The position numbers and the translations under genes are program-made. A stretch of 64,000 bases of DNA from Bacteroidales bacterium (GTDB lineage Bacteria > Bacteroidota > Bacteroidia > Bacteroidales > UBA932). The stretch is from assembly GCA_017428245.1 (NCBI GenBank), contig JAFRRF010000034.1, positions 124,001 to 188,000 of the forward strand, given 5' to 3'. Below are positions 41,043 through 50,321 of the stretch, in pieces. Below the pieces are notes generated by a model. The model searched no databases and was not told the DNA's origin. It saw nothing but the letters and a program-made list of their open reading frames with translations. Position 1 is the stretch's first letter, and each line of letters starts with the position of its first letter.

Positions 41043-41564
41043 TTACGGCAACCAAAAATCATCGTGTCCCGCACACAAGTATCTTGCCAGAGTAAACAGA
41101 TAGTCACTCAGGCGGTTAACATATCGCAGCGCCTGTGCATCCTGGTCGGTTTTTTCTTCAATCAGGACAGCGCTCCGCTCGGCGCGGCGGCAGACCGTAC
41201 GGGCCACGTGCGCCAGCGAAGAAGCGTGGGGTTCTCCCGGTAATACAAAAGCCGTCTGCGGCGGAAGAAGGGCCGTCATCCGGTCGATTTCGCTTTCCAG
41301 GAAAGCCGTCTCAGCCTCATCGAGCGGCTTGAGTTTCGTGGAACGTCCGTCGTTGGCAAGATGGGCGCTCACGTTCATCAGATGGATCTGGATCCGGCGC
41401 AGCGGAAGATCCGCATCGGCGGTTTCGCAGCGGAGCAGGCCCAGGATACTGATCAGTTCGTCGAGGTCGCCGTAGGTCATCACGCGGGGATGTGCTTTGC
41501 TCACACGCGTTCCGCCCACCAGCGAAGTGGTGCCGGTATCACCGGTCTTGGTGTAGATTTTCAT
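41043..41564 (-). CDS. ATP:cob(I)alamin adenosyltransferase, PduO type
   Basis: A 173-residue trimeric helical enzyme attaching adenosyl to cobalamin for B12-dependent mutases. Signatures: [17 protein letters not shown] (ATP site), [25 protein letters not shown] and [16 protein letters not shown]. Length is normal. It is last in a minus-strand run mqnB-mqnD-ABC-this gene, overlapping the ABC gene by 26 bp. No cobalamin riboswitch is seen. Confidence 0.92.
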   Translation of the reverse strand: MKIYTKTGDTGTTSLVGGTRVSKAHPRVMTYGDLDELISILGLLRCETADADLPLRRIQIHLMNVSAHLANDGRSTKLKPLDEAETAFLESEIDRMTALLPPQTAFVLPGEPHASSLAHVARTVCRRAERSAVLIEEKTDQDAQALRYVNRLSDYLFTLARYLCAGHDDFWLP

Positions 41565-42234
41565 CGTGTTCTATTTTTCCGTCACGAAGATAGACAATTC
41601 TTTCGGCTTGCCGCGCAATATCCTCTTCGTGCGTTACCAAAATCACTGTATTTCCTTTACGATGGATCGCTCCGAAAAGTTTCATTATTTCGATTGACGT
41701 AGCCGTATCGAGGTTGCCGGTAGGCTCGTCGGCCAGAATCAGGGACGGACGCGTGACCAGCGCCCGGGCCACGGCAACGCGCTGGCGCTGGCCGCCCGAC
41801 AGTTCGTCGGGCCTGTGCGTCAGGCGCTCCGCCAAACCAACCTGGTGCAACACCTCCCGGGCACGTGCGAAACGTTCCTCTTTCCCCACACCGGCATACT
41901 GGAGCGGCAGGGCCACGTTTTCGAGGGCCGACAGCCGCGGCAGCAGATTGAACGACTGGAACACGAACCCGATCTTCCGGCCCCGGATTTCCGACAGCCG
42001 GTCATCGTCGAGACGGCTTACGTCGAGACCGTCCAGCAGGTACCGCCCCCCGGTAGGGACGTCCAGGCAGCCCAGAACATTCATCATTGTCGATTTGCCT
42101 GAGCCCGAAGGGCCCATAATGGCGACATACTCTCCTTCCCGGATGCGGAGGTCGACTCCGTCAAGCGCCCTGACCGCATTGTCGCCCGTGCGGTACTCCT
42201 TCCTGACGCCCTCCATGCAGATAATCTCTCTCAT
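41539..42234 (-). CDS. ABC transporter ATP-binding protein, MacB/LolD type
   Basis: A 231-residue ATPase. Walker [11 protein letters not shown]-loop [18 protein letters not shown], signature [15 protein letters not shown], Walker [13 protein letters not shown] and H-loop LVTHEED are all intact. The sequence fits the MacB/LolD/FtsE class that works with FtsX-like permeases, but no permease gene is adjacent. The ATG at 42234 gives [10 protein letters not shown]; an ATG at 42216 is also possible. It overlaps the mqnD 3' end by 74 bp. Confidence 0.85.
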   Translation of the reverse strand: MREIICMEGVRKEYRTGDNAVRALDGVDLRIREGEYVAIMGPSGSGKSTMMNVLGCLDVPTGGRYLLDGLDVSRLDDDRLSEIRGRKIGFVFQSFNLLPRLSALENVALPLQYAGVGKEERFARAREVLHQVGLAERLTHRPDELSGGQRQRVAVARALVTRPSLILADEPTGNLDTATSIEIMKLFGAIHRKGNTVILVTHEEDIARQAERIVYLRDGKIEHDENLHQDR

Positions 42235-43015
42235 AACGCTGATACAAGGTATCGACAGCCCGGCGGCCTTCTTCCCCCAGGTCGAGGGAGAAACGGTTGA
42301 CAAACATGTCGATGTGTTTTTGCTGGATCGTTGCCGACAGCTCGCGGGCGTACGAGGCGACATAATCGCGCGAGGCTTCCGGATGGGCGAACGCATACTG
42401 GATGCTCCGGTGCAACACGCGGTCGAAAGAGGCAGCAATTTCCGGGCCAAGGCTACGCCGGACGGCGATGCCGCCGAGCGGAATGGGACAGCCGGATGTC
42501 TGCTGCCACCACGCACCCAGGTCACACACCAGGTCAAGTCCCTTGTCGCGGTAGGTGAAGCGTCCTTCGTGAATCAGGACACCCAGGTCGAAGCGGCCGT
42601 CAGCCACAGCCCCCTCGATCTTAGAAAACAACATCGGCGTCTGTTCTCCCAGGCCGGGATAGGCCAGCGTGCAAAGCAGGGCGCCGGTGGTATAGCAGCC
42701 GGGCGTGGCGATACGCAGACCGCTGCGGGAGAGCACTTCCGTATCGCCGGCACGGCACACCAGCAACGGACCGCAGTCCCAGCCCAGGGCCGAACCGGAG
42801 GACAGCATTTCGTAGCGGTCGCGGACGGTGAACCAGCCGTGATAGCTGAGTTTGCTGACGTCAAAGGTCTCACGCTGGGCGCGGGCGTTGAGTTCTTCTA
42901 CGTCATAGATGTCGATGTCGAACGACAAGCCTTCCGTATCGACCAGGCCATGCACCAGGGCGTGGAACATGAACGTGTCGTTGGGACAGGAGGAAAAGGC
43001 TATCTTGAGTTTCAC
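42161..43015 (-). CDS. mqnD: 1,4-dihydroxy-6-naphthoate synthase (futalosine pathway)
   Basis: A 284-residue periplasmic-binding-fold enzyme that converts cyclic dehypoxanthinyl futalosine to dihydroxynaphthoate in menaquinone synthesis. The N-terminus [19 protein letters not shown] is the family signature; [10 protein letters not shown] and [10 protein letters not shown] are also typical. The 3' end extends 74 bp into the ABC gene, giving a tail ([14 protein letters not shown]) not usual in the family. It overlaps mqnB by 4 bp. Confidence 0.9.
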   Translation of the reverse strand: MKLKIAFSSCPNDTFMFHALVHGLVDTEGLSFDIDIYDVEELNARAQRETFDVSKLSYHGWFTVRDRYEMLSSGSALGWDCGPLLVCRAGDTEVLSRSGLRIATPGCYTTGALLCTLAYPGLGEQTPMLFSKIEGAVADGRFDLGVLIHEGRFTYRDKGLDLVCDLGAWWQQTSGCPIPLGGIAVRRSLGPEIAASFDRVLHRSIQYAFAHPEASRDYVASYARELSATIQQKHIDMFVNRFSLDLGEEGRRAVDTLYQRYERDYLHGGRQEGVPHGRQCGQGA

Positions 43016-43536
43016 AGGGAAGATAAAACGGTTTTGAGGTTCTGCAGGGCCAGGGGAATGTCCCAGCGGCCGTGGTCGGTCTCACCGACGAGATTGGAAA
43101 TGGTGCGGATCTCGGCGAAAGGGACGCCGGCCGTCAGACAGGCTTCGAAGAAGGCGGCGCCTTCCATTGTCTCAACGTCGGCTACGACCCGGCGGAAACG
43201 TGCCTCCAGGGCCGGAACGGTGTTGCCCGCGGCCTGCGGCAGTGCAGCAAACACGGCCGGAGGCGCCGGGTTGAGGAAATGGTCATCCGGCCGGTCACCG
43301 TAACGTTCGCTGACAACCTGGACCACGGAACCCAGCGGCAGAAAACCGCCATAGCAGCCCGCGAGTCCGATATCGAGCGCCAGGTCGAATCCGCCGGCTG
43401 CCAGGACCGGTTCAAGAGAACGCCGCGTCGCTTCCGGGCCGATACCGGTACAAAGGAAAGTATCCCCTGTCCCGACGCGAAGATAGCGGGCGACATCCAG
43501 TTCAAAATCGACGGCAGCGACGAAAAGATATTTCAT
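43012..43536 (-). CDS. mqnB: Futalosine hydrolase
   Basis: A 174-residue nucleosidase of the MTA/SAH nucleosidase superfamily, which removes hypoxanthine from futalosine in the menaquinone route. Seen: [50 protein letters not shown] (catalytic region) and [11 protein letters not shown]. Shorter than most homologues but complete in motifs. Adjacent mqnD supports the call. Only a weak -7 element (TAATTTCG, minus strand 43551-43544) precedes it. Confidence 0.9.
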   Translation of the reverse strand: MKYLFVAAVDFELDVARYLRVGTGDTFLCTGIGPEATRRSLEPVLAAGGFDLALDIGLAGCYGGFLPLGSVVQVVSERYGDRPDDHFLNPAPPAVFAALPQAAGNTVPALEARFRRVVADVETMEGAAFFEACLTAGVPFAEIRTISNLVGETDHGRWDIPLALQNLKTVLSSL

Positions 43537-43583
43537 TTAGGACCGAAATTACGAATAATTCGGGAAAAGTGAAATAATATTCG

Positions 43584-43590
43584 TAACTTG
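43584..43590 (+). promoter_or_regulatory. Weak -7 element of folE
   Basis: TAACTTG, one T short of consensus, 22 bp before the ATG at 43606. It excludes the TTG at 43588 as a start. Confidence 0.35.
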
Positions 43591-43611
43591 CCATACTTTT
43601 CAGTAATGTAT

Positions 43612-44211
43612 ATGTCATACAAGAAAAAGGAAACGTTCGACGACCGCATCACGGAAGAACTCGCCGGTCACTACCGGGAAGTTCTCCGGCTTATCGGCGA
43701 GGACCCTGCCCGCGAAGGCCTGCTCAAGACTCCGCTGCGCGTGGCCCGCTCGATGCAGTTCCTGACGAAAGGCTATCAGGAAGACGGCGCCGAAATCCTG
43801 CGCTCGGCAATGTTCCGGGAGGAATATCACCAGATGGTCGTGGTCAAGGACATCGAACTCTATTCGATGTGTGAGCATCATATGCTTCCTTTCTACGGAA
43901 AAGCGCACGTGGCTTACATCCCCGACGGGTGGATCACCGGATTGAGCAAGCTCGCCCGCGTGGTGGAAACCTATGCCCGTCGGCTGCAGGTCCAGGAACG
44001 GCTCACAGTCCAGATCCGCGACTGCATCCAGGAAACCCTCCATCCCCTCGGCGTGGCCGTGGTCATAGAAGCGGCGCATATGTGCATGCAGGTACGCGGT
44101 GTCCAGAAGCAGAATTCCGTGACTACCACCTCCGCTTTTACGGGCACTTTCCTGAAAGACATCCGCACTCGGAACGAATTCATGACGCTCATCGGAGCCA
44201 ATTTGCATTAG
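43612..44211 (+). CDS. folE: GTP cyclohydrolase I
   Basis: A 199-residue zinc enzyme making dihydroneopterin triphosphate from GTP, first step of folate synthesis. Zinc ligands and active site are present: [15 protein letters not shown] (Cys, His, His) and [13 protein letters not shown] (second Cys). ATGs at 43606 and 43612 are both possible; I use the second, giving MSYKKK. The gene leads folE-trkA-aspA on one strand, the trkA start following by 6 bp. Confidence 0.95.
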   Translation: MSYKKKETFDDRITEELAGHYREVLRLIGEDPAREGLLKTPLRVARSMQFLTKGYQEDGAEILRSAMFREEYHQMVVVKDIELYSMCEHHMLPFYGKAHVAYIPDGWITGLSKLARVVETYARRLQVQERLTVQIRDCIQETLHPLGVAVVIEAAHMCMQVRGVQKQNSVTTTSAFTGTFLKDIRTRNEFMTLIGANLH

Positions 44212-44217
44212 TACGCT

Positions 44218-45567
44218 ATGAAAATCGTAATCGCAGGGGCAGGAGAAGTCGGATGCCACTTGGCAAAAATGCTGAGCGAGGGCTACCACGAAATCACCAT
44301 CATCGACAACGACGAGGAACGGCTGGCTTTGGTCACCGAGAGCATGGACGTGCTTACGGTGCAGGGGGAGCCCACCTCCATCAACATCCTCAAGTCGGCC
44401 GGCGTGGACAAGGCCGACCTCTTCGTGGCCGTCAGCCCGGCGAAGCAACAGGATGTCAACCTGGTGGCCGCTCTCATCGCAAAGAAACTGGGTGCCCGCA
44501 AGGTAACGGCGCGTGTCAACAACGCCGAATACCTCAATTACGACAACAAACTGATGTTCACCGATATGGGCATCGACCTGCTATTCTATCCCGAGAAAAT
44601 CGCCGCAGGTGAAATCGGCGACCTGCTCAAGCAGTCCGACGTCTCGGAATTCGTGGATTTCGCCCGGGGACAGCTGCAGATGGTCGTCTTCCGTATCGAT
44701 GAAGGATCGAAGATGCTCAACAAGAGCACGGCCGATTTCCCCTATCCGCCCGAAAACCTTCCCTTCCGCGTAGTGGCCATCGCCCGTGGCGGAGAAACCA
44801 TCATTCCGCAGCGCGATACGCTCTTCAAGCGCGGCGATATGGTATACGTCATATCCAAACGGGAATTCGTGGACGAACTGATGTCCTGGTCGGGCAAAAA
44901 GTACCTCGACATCAAAAGGCTCACTATCCTGGGCGGCGGCCGCATCGGCGAAATGGTGGCACGGGAGTTCGAAAAGACGGCTGAGTTCGTCAAGATTATA
45001 GAAATCAACCGGGAGCGCTGCGAAGTGCTCTCCGAAAACCTCAACCGAACGCTTGTAATCAACGGCGACGGCCGCAACTCCGACTTTCTTTATGAAGAGG
45101 ATGTCAAGAGCTGCGACGCTTTCGTGGCCGTGACCTCCAGTTCCGAGACCAACATCCTGGCCTGCGTGGCCGCCAAGAAAATGGGCGTGGCCAAGACCAT
45201 CGCAGAAGTCGAGAACATCGAATACATCAAGTTGGCCGAAGGGATGGGTGTCGATGCGGTCATCAATAAAAAAATCATCACCGCCGGCCGCATCTTCCGC
45301 TTCACGATGAGTACCAAGGTGCGCACCGTCAAAGTCATCGGCGGCGCCGATGCGGAAGTCATCGAATATATCGTCAATCCCGACAGTCCGGTCACCAAGG
45401 CTCCGATCCGTGACCTGCGTTTTCCGAAAGACGCCGTCATCGGCGGCATCATCCGCGGGAACGAGGCCATCATCGCCGTCGGCGACACCCGCATCAAACC
45501 TTACGACCGGGCCGTTATCTTCGCACTGCCCACCGCGCTGAACCGCATCGAGAAACTTTTCAACTGA
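44218..45567 (+). CDS. trkA: Trk system potassium uptake protein TrkA
   Basis: A 449-residue cytoplasmic regulator of the Trk potassium channel. It contains two RCK_N NAD-binding domains (IVIAGAGEVGCHLAKML at residues 2-18 and ILGGGRIGEMVAREF near 239) each followed by an RCK_C domain. The matching TrkH channel is not in the window. It is 6 bp behind folE and 28 bp before aspA. Confidence 0.93.
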   Translation: MKIVIAGAGEVGCHLAKMLSEGYHEITIIDNDEERLALVTESMDVLTVQGEPTSINILKSAGVDKADLFVAVSPAKQQDVNLVAALIAKKLGARKVTARVNNAEYLNYDNKLMFTDMGIDLLFYPEKIAAGEIGDLLKQSDVSEFVDFARGQLQMVVFRIDEGSKMLNKSTADFPYPPENLPFRVVAIARGGETIIPQRDTLFKRGDMVYVISKREFVDELMSWSGKKYLDIKRLTILGGGRIGEMVAREFEKTAEFVKIIEINRERCEVLSENLNRTLVINGDGRNSDFLYEEDVKSCDAFVAVTSSSETNILACVAAKKMGVAKTIAEVENIEYIKLAEGMGVDAVINKKIITAGRIFRFTMSTKVRTVKVIGGADAEVIEYIVNPDSPVTKAPIRDLRFPKDAVIGGIIRGNEAIIAVGDTRIKPYDRAVIFALPTALNRIEKLFN

Positions 45568-45595
45568 CAATCATCATCAAACATACTATACCGCT

Positions 45596-47026
45596 ATGAT
45601 CGAATACAAATTCAAAACTTCGGGCAAGACCCGTTCAGAACACGACCTGCTGGGTGACAAGGACGTCCCCGTGGAAGCGCTCTTCGGCGTACAGACCCTC
45701 CGCTGCATCGAGAACTTCGACATCAGCCGCAATCTTCTCGGCGACCATCCGGAATTCGTCAAGGCTTTCGGCATCGTAAAAATGGGTGCCATCCTGGCCA
45801 ATCACGAACTCGGCCTGGTTTCCGATGAAATCACGGACGCCGTCGTAGAGGCCTGCAAGGAGCTGATGGAAGGCAAACACACCGAGCACTTCCCGATCGA
45901 CATGATCCAGGGCGGCGCCGGCACGTCGGCCAACATGAACGCCAACGAGGTCATCGCCAACCGCGCCCTTGAAATCATGGGCAAGAAACACGGCGACTAT
46001 AAGGTGATCCACCCGAACGACCACATCAACATGGCCCAGTCGACCAACGACGCCTATCCGACCGCCATGCACCTGGGCCTGTATATGATCCACCAGAATC
46101 TGATGGCCTCAATGAAGGCGCTGGCGAAGGCTTTCCGTGCCAAACAGCGCAGTTTCGCCAATATTATCAAGATGGGCCGCACCCAGCTGCAGGACGCCGT
46201 TCCGATGACGCTCGGACAGACCTTCGGCGCTTTCGCTACCGCCGTCGAGACCGAAATGAAGCGTCTTGACGCCGCCGCCCAGGAATTCCTCGTGATCAAT
46301 ATGGGCGCCACGGCCATCGGTACCGGCATCACCGCCGAACCGGGCTACGCCGAGGCTTGCACCAAACATATCAAGAAGATTTCCGGCTGGAAGATCACGC
46401 TCGCCAAAGACCTCGTGGAAGCCACCAACGACACTTCCTGCATGGTTTGCTACCACGCTGAACTGAAGAACATCGCCATCCGCATTTCCAAGATCTGCAA
46501 CGACCTGCGTCTCCTCGCCTCCGGTCCGCGCACGGGTCTGGCCGAAATCAACCTGCCTCCGAAGCAGCCGGGCAGCTCCATCATGCCGGGCAAGGTGAAC
46601 CCTGTGATTCCCGAGGTCACCAACCAGGTATGCTTCAAGGTCATCGGCAACGACACCTGCATCACGATGGCGTCGGAAGCCGCCCAGCTCGAGCTGAACG
46701 TGATGGAGCCCGTACTCGTCGAGTCGATCGTCGAATCGCAGACCTGGATGACGAACGCCCTCAACACCCTCCGCATCGAGTGCGTCGACGGCATCACCGC
46801 CAACAAGAAGCATTGCAAGGCCCTGGCCGAACACAGCATCGGCATCGTGACGGCCCTCAAGCCGTACATCGGATACGCCAAGTGCACCGAGGTCGCCAAG
46901 GAAGCCCTCGTCACCGGCGGCAGCGTCTATCAGCTCGTACTCGACAAGAAGTACCTGACCAAGGCACAGCTCGATAAGATCCTCGACCCGAAGAATATGG
47001 TGAAACCGACGAAGGTGGAACTCTAA
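45596..47026 (+). CDS. aspA: Aspartate ammonia-lyase
   Basis: A 476-residue enzyme of the fumarase/aspartase superfamily that splits aspartate into fumarate and ammonia. The signature GSSIMPGKVNP lies near residue 325; GAGTSANMNANEVIANRALE and NDHINMAQSTNDAYPT are also typical. The fumarase paralogue usually differs in these blocks (for example MNVNEVI), so aspartase fits better. Ends in a hairpin. Confidence 0.92.
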   Translation: MIEYKFKTSGKTRSEHDLLGDKDVPVEALFGVQTLRCIENFDISRNLLGDHPEFVKAFGIVKMGAILANHELGLVSDEITDAVVEACKELMEGKHTEHFPIDMIQGGAGTSANMNANEVIANRALEIMGKKHGDYKVIHPNDHINMAQSTNDAYPTAMHLGLYMIHQNLMASMKALAKAFRAKQRSFANIIKMGRTQLQDAVPMTLGQTFGAFATAVETEMKRLDAAAQEFLVINMGATAIGTGITAEPGYAEACTKHIKKISGWKITLAKDLVEATNDTSCMVCYHAELKNIAIRISKICNDLRLLASGPRTGLAEINLPPKQPGSSIMPGKVNPVIPEVTNQVCFKVIGNDTCITMASEAAQLELNVMEPVLVESIVESQTWMTNALNTLRIECVDGITANKKHCKALAEHSIGIVTALKPYIGYAKCTEVAKEALVTGGSVYQLVLDKKYLTKAQLDKILDPKNMVKPTKVEL

Positions 47027-47046
47027 CCGACGTCAAGGCATTTAAG

Positions 47047-47074
47047 GAAGCGCAGGTCCAAAAGCCTGCGCTTC
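47047..47074 (+). terminator. Probable terminator after aspA
   Basis: A 10-bp stem (GAAGCGCAGG at 47047-47056 with CCTGCGCTTC at 47065-47074) with an 8-base loop. The following T run is weak (CATTTATT), so efficiency is uncertain. It lies 4 bp from the convergent gene's end. Confidence 0.6.
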
Positions 47075-47078
47075 TCAT

Positions 47079-48035
47079 TTATTCGGCATTGATGGCAAAC
47101 AACACGGCCTCACTGCTCTCCGAATGATTTGTGAGGAAGATATGTGCGGTTGTTTCAGTCGGATAGGTACGGAAATACGAAGCGTCGCCTTCAAAAGATG
47201 CCGTGGTTTTTCCGGATAAGGAAAAAGCGGCGATTTCACAGTACCCCGTACAAACGACGGCCAGTTCAAGGGTCTGGCCCGGCTGAAGGACATAATAATT
47301 GCACAGGACATTGCCACCGGACAGTTTGTTGTCCGTCGAAGGAGCCATCGGCACGGGCAGGTCGGCGATCTGTTCGGAAACAGGCCGGGAATCGCCCACA
47401 TTGGAGGCCAGATCCACCAGGCAGAGCGGGTCGAACACGAAATACCCGTTGAACGACTGCGGGGTATAATCGGAAACGACGGTAAAGTCATACCGGACCA
47501 GACCCAGACTGTCCAACCTGTCGGAAACGGACAGTAATATATCCGCATCCCCGTCGGCCAGTGCCTGCCGGGCGGTGGAAAACGCCTCCCGGAGCGGATC
47601 CAGCAGCATTCCGGATTCACCCTGCAAGGGAATGAAATCCTGTCCCAGACCACGATAGGTAACACCGGCTGCCTGCATATAGTTGACGTCCTTAGGGCTG
47701 CTTTTCGTTGATATTTTTTCCTTCACGAAGGCCAGGAAATTGGGGGTAACCGGGCGGGATTTGCTCTGCTGTGCCGCAATCAATGACGAAAGGGTACCGA
47801 TTCCCTCCTTTACCGTATAGAGGCTTTCACTCTTTTCGTCGATAACCGTCAACCGGCCGTTTGTAGAAACTGAAAGGACAGTCTTATCCGTCAACCGGTC
47901 GCCAGGCAATATCTGCGCGGCCTTTGCCTTGCCCTTGGATACCACATCTCCTTTCACAGTATAAACGAGATAGGACTGTGCCAGGCAGGTGAGTGAAAGA
48001 AAGACGCTGATTGAAAAGGATAACAGGTATTTCAT
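47079..48035 (-). CDS. Exported FecR-like partner of the CHASE2 gene
   Basis: A 318-residue exported protein with signal peptide (1-20, ending CLAQ). Residues about 25-110 resemble a FecR-like sandwich (YTVKGDVVSKGKAKAAQILPGDRLTDKTVLSV). The central part is unassigned. The C-terminal 80 residues look like a beta domain (LQPGQTLELAVVCTGYCEI). The ATG at 48035 is chosen because it begins a proper signal peptide; the longer frame does not. It lies 10 bp behind the CHASE2 gene and shares its transcript. Confidence 0.7.
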   Translation of the reverse strand: MKYLLSFSISVFLSLTCLAQSYLVYTVKGDVVSKGKAKAAQILPGDRLTDKTVLSVSTNGRLTVIDEKSESLYTVKEGIGTLSSLIAAQQSKSRPVTPNFLAFVKEKISTKSSPKDVNYMQAAGVTYRGLGQDFIPLQGESGMLLDPLREAFSTARQALADGDADILLSVSDRLDSLGLVRYDFTVVSDYTPQSFNGYFVFDPLCLVDLASNVGDSRPVSEQIADLPVPMAPSTDNKLSGGNVLCNYYVLQPGQTLELAVVCTGYCEIAAFSLSGKTTASFEGDASYFRTYPTETTAHIFLTNHSESSEAVLFAINAE

Positions 48036-48045
48036 ACAAATGGGA

Positions 48046-49233
48046 TTACGTAAACAATGAATTCTGAAGGAAACGATTTGAATAGCGTTTCGAGAGGGCA
48101 ATGACGGAGGAACGGTACAGTTTCCGGCTTTCCAGCGTCAAGGCAAAGAGCGTCAAGACGATGGCAATATCGATGCAATAGCCCCATTTTGTAAAGATGA
48201 CGAAAGTCAGATAGGTCAGGACGGCTGAACACAGGAACAGGGTGTTGCCGGGCACGATTCTCGACTCCCGCAGGAAGGTCGCCGGCACAACCCGTCTGCC
48301 CTGCCCGGTCGCTTTCACGAGGGCTTCCACCGTAACCTGGAAAAGGAAACACAGGACAAAAGCCAGGATCCAGTTTATCCAGGAAGGAAGGTAACGCACA
48401 CTCTTTCCCATCAGGGTATCCACGGAATACGCCTGGATCCCTACGCCCGGCATCTTGCCCAGCGGAGACACGTGCGCATCCCGTTCTTCCCGGAAGCCGC
48501 CGAGCAAAACGATCTTCCCTTCCAGGAAATCGGCTTCCTGCTCGATATCATCGGGAGAAATCACGCGAAAAGCGACATTCCGGTAGTTGATCAGCCAGTC
48601 TTCTCCATGGTTTTCCAGGGAACGGCCGGAATACTGTTCCACAACTGCCGCAGGAAAAGACTTGACGGTTTCCTGGCCAAGCCGGTTCTTAACACTGAGT
48701 TTCCGGACGGGCAGGTTGTCCAGATTGTTCTTCAGATTGGCATAACCTTCCTTCACGGAGACACTGTCAGTGAAGAAAGAATGGACTGAGGAGGTAAAAC
48801 AAGCGGCCTGGCTGTCGTAATCCGTCAGTTTACAGGTAAAGACCATATTGTCTCCGTATGTCCTGACGACATCCAGAAGCCGGGCATTGCCTTCCGCATC
48901 CGCCTTCAGTCCTTCGAAAATCGCATCCACTCCTATGCAGGCCGGATCGCACAGGACGACACGTTCCAGCAGGACGGCGATGTCTCCTCTGTCTTCGACG
49001 TCACTGATATCCACGATTGCGACCGTACGGCTCTCTTCCGGCTTGCCGTAATGCTGGATCTCGAAGAACAGGTCCGTGACGCTGAATGCCTTCAAAGCCT
49101 TGGCAACAGGATTGAGGAAGGAAATGTTGTAGGTCACAACCGACAGCACACCCAGCAAGATAAAAGCTCCGACCGCGATGAGCAAATGATCGCGATGGAA
49201 AAAGAAACCCCAGCGTGTCTTGGGAGCAGCCAT
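48046..49233 (-). CDS. CHASE2-domain membrane protein without output domain
   Basis: A 395-residue membrane protein. One N-terminal helix (about 22-42) is followed by an extracytoplasmic CHASE2 domain (about 50-270: VAIVDISDVEDRGDIAVLLERV, CIGVDAIFEGLK, ADFLEGKIVLLGGF). Three C-terminal helices then end the protein (about 290-380). The usual cyclase, kinase or GGDEF output domain is missing, so signal must pass to a partner. Promoter TATTTTTG at 49266-49259; ATG at 49233 (a TTG upstream is not needed). Confidence 0.82.
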   Translation of the reverse strand: MAAPKTRWGFFFHRDHLLIAVGAFILLGVLSVVTYNISFLNPVAKALKAFSVTDLFFEIQHYGKPEESRTVAIVDISDVEDRGDIAVLLERVVLCDPACIGVDAIFEGLKADAEGNARLLDVVRTYGDNMVFTCKLTDYDSQAACFTSSVHSFFTDSVSVKEGYANLKNNLDNLPVRKLSVKNRLGQETVKSFPAAVVEQYSGRSLENHGEDWLINYRNVAFRVISPDDIEQEADFLEGKIVLLGGFREERDAHVSPLGKMPGVGIQAYSVDTLMGKSVRYLPSWINWILAFVLCFLFQVTVEALVKATGQGRRVVPATFLRESRIVPGNTLFLCSAVLTYLTFVIFTKWGYCIDIAIVLTLFALTLESRKLYRSSVIALSKRYSNRFLQNSLFT

Positions 49234-49258
49234 GTTCAAAAACAATCCGTTCAGTGGT

Positions 49259-49266
49259 CAAAAATA
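49259..49266 (-). promoter_or_regulatory. -7 promoter element of the CHASE2 operon
   Basis: On the minus strand TATTTTTG (49266-49259), 25 bp before the ATG at 49233. It lies just beyond the stop of the AraC-type gene at 49289. Confidence 0.6.
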
Positions 49267-49288
49267 GAAAAAATTTCCCTTATAGTTG

Positions 49289-49633
49289 CTAAAGAATCTC
49301 TCCGTTTGTACGGGGATCGATCAAAACCCGTTCCCGCAAAGCGCAGGCCGTCAAGCCTGCGCATTTTTTGATGTAACGGTTCATCGCATCGGCGCAGGAA
49401 AAGCCGCTCATCAGGGCGACATCTTCCCGGGAAAGGGAGAGGTCGCCGCTGTCGAGCAACAGTTCTATGGCGTACTGTACCCGGTAGGTATTCACGAAAC
49501 GGGCGAAATTGAGACCGTGTTCCCGCAGGGCACGGGAGACATAGGTCCGGTTGGTCATCGTCTCGCGGGCAAGATCGTCACGGGTAAGGTCTTTCCTCAG
49601 GAATAGCCGCTGCTCCCGCATCAGCGCATCCAT
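49289..49633 (-). CDS. Short AraC-type DNA-binding protein (HTH domain only)
   Basis: A 114-residue protein containing little more than the AraC C-terminal double HTH: DDLARETMTNRTYVSRALREHG for the first motif and REDVALMSGFSCADAMNRYIKK for the second. No sensor domain or membrane helix. It lies 22 bp behind the next AraC-type gene on the same strand and may be its co-transcribed partner or a truncated copy. Confidence 0.72.
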   Translation of the reverse strand: MDALMREQRLFLRKDLTRDDLARETMTNRTYVSRALREHGLNFARFVNTYRVQYAIELLLDSGDLSLSREDVALMSGFSCADAMNRYIKKCAGLTACALRERVLIDPRTNGEIL

Positions 49634-49655
49634 CTTTTGAAACAGGGGCCCGGTC

Positions 49656-50207
49656 TCAGGTTTTCGCTTCGTTCCTTTTGCGGTACTCTTTGCACCATTC
49701 GGCCGGCGTGAAGCCCGTGTTGCGGCCGAAAGCCGTATTGAATGTCGTCATCGAATTGAAACCGACACGGCGGCAGAGTTGCGTGATGGTCAGGTCGGGA
49801 TTCTGGGCATAGATCCGCATCGCTTCACGGACCCTGTAGTAGTGCACCAGCTGGCAAAAGTTTTTGTTCAGTTTGATTTTGATGGTCTGGGCGAGATAGC
49901 TTTTGTTGGTATAGAGCCTCTCCGCCAGGTCTCCTACCCGGATATCGGGATTCAGGTACAGTTTTTCCCGCTCCAGCACATTGCAGAGCCGTTCTTTCAA
50001 TTCTTCCATATCCGAATCCTTCAGGCTCGGTCCGTCATCCGCCAGGATGCGGTCGGCATTGGGAATGGCGCGCTCCTGATGCGGATACTCCTTTACGGCG
50101 GCAGCCCCGGATTCCGGGGTTTTCGATTTCCGGTAAAAACGTATGAAGAAAAAAACCAGCGCCGCGACCAGCGGCACATATCCGACCCAATAATAAATCG
50201 TATTCAT
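49656..50207 (-). CDS. Membrane-anchored AraC-type regulator
   Basis: A 183-residue protein with an N-terminal membrane helix (about 5-24, WVGYVPLVAALVFFFIRFY), a linker and a C-terminal AraC-type double HTH (VGDLAERLYTNKSYLAQTIK, then ITQLCRRVGFNSMTTFNTAF). A membrane-tethered HTH without a periplasmic sensor resembles the C-terminal parts of large hybrid regulators. Confidence 0.75.
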   Translation of the reverse strand: MNTIYYWVGYVPLVAALVFFFIRFYRKSKTPESGAAAVKEYPHQERAIPNADRILADDGPSLKDSDMEELKERLCNVLEREKLYLNPDIRVGDLAERLYTNKSYLAQTIKIKLNKNFCQLVHYYRVREAMRIYAQNPDLTITQLCRRVGFNSMTTFNTAFGRNTGFTPAEWCKEYRKRNEAKT

Positions 50208-50251
50208 CGCTCCGTGTTTTTTTGTATTAAATCCTGCACGAAGCTACAAAC

Positions 50252-50312
50252 AAAAAAAGCGGTTTATCTTTCCGACGATATAACCGCTTTCTAACAAAGC
50301 CGGAAACCGGCT
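50252..50312 (-). terminator. Tandem terminator hairpins after the yitT-like gene
   Basis: Two hairpins lie just beyond the yitT-like stop (50322): AGCCGG / CCGGCT with an AAA loop (50298-50312), then AAAGCGGTT / AACCGCTTT (50256-50264 with 50282-50290). The second is followed on the minus strand by T7. Confidence 0.75.
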
Positions 50313-50321
50313 GAAAAACAA

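Noticed and set aside
49341-49362. Strong hairpin GCGCAGGC / GCCTGCGC followed by T6
   Set aside because: It lies within the coding sequence of the short AraC-type gene and points in the antisense direction, where no gene ends. Chance of codon use is the simpler explanation.
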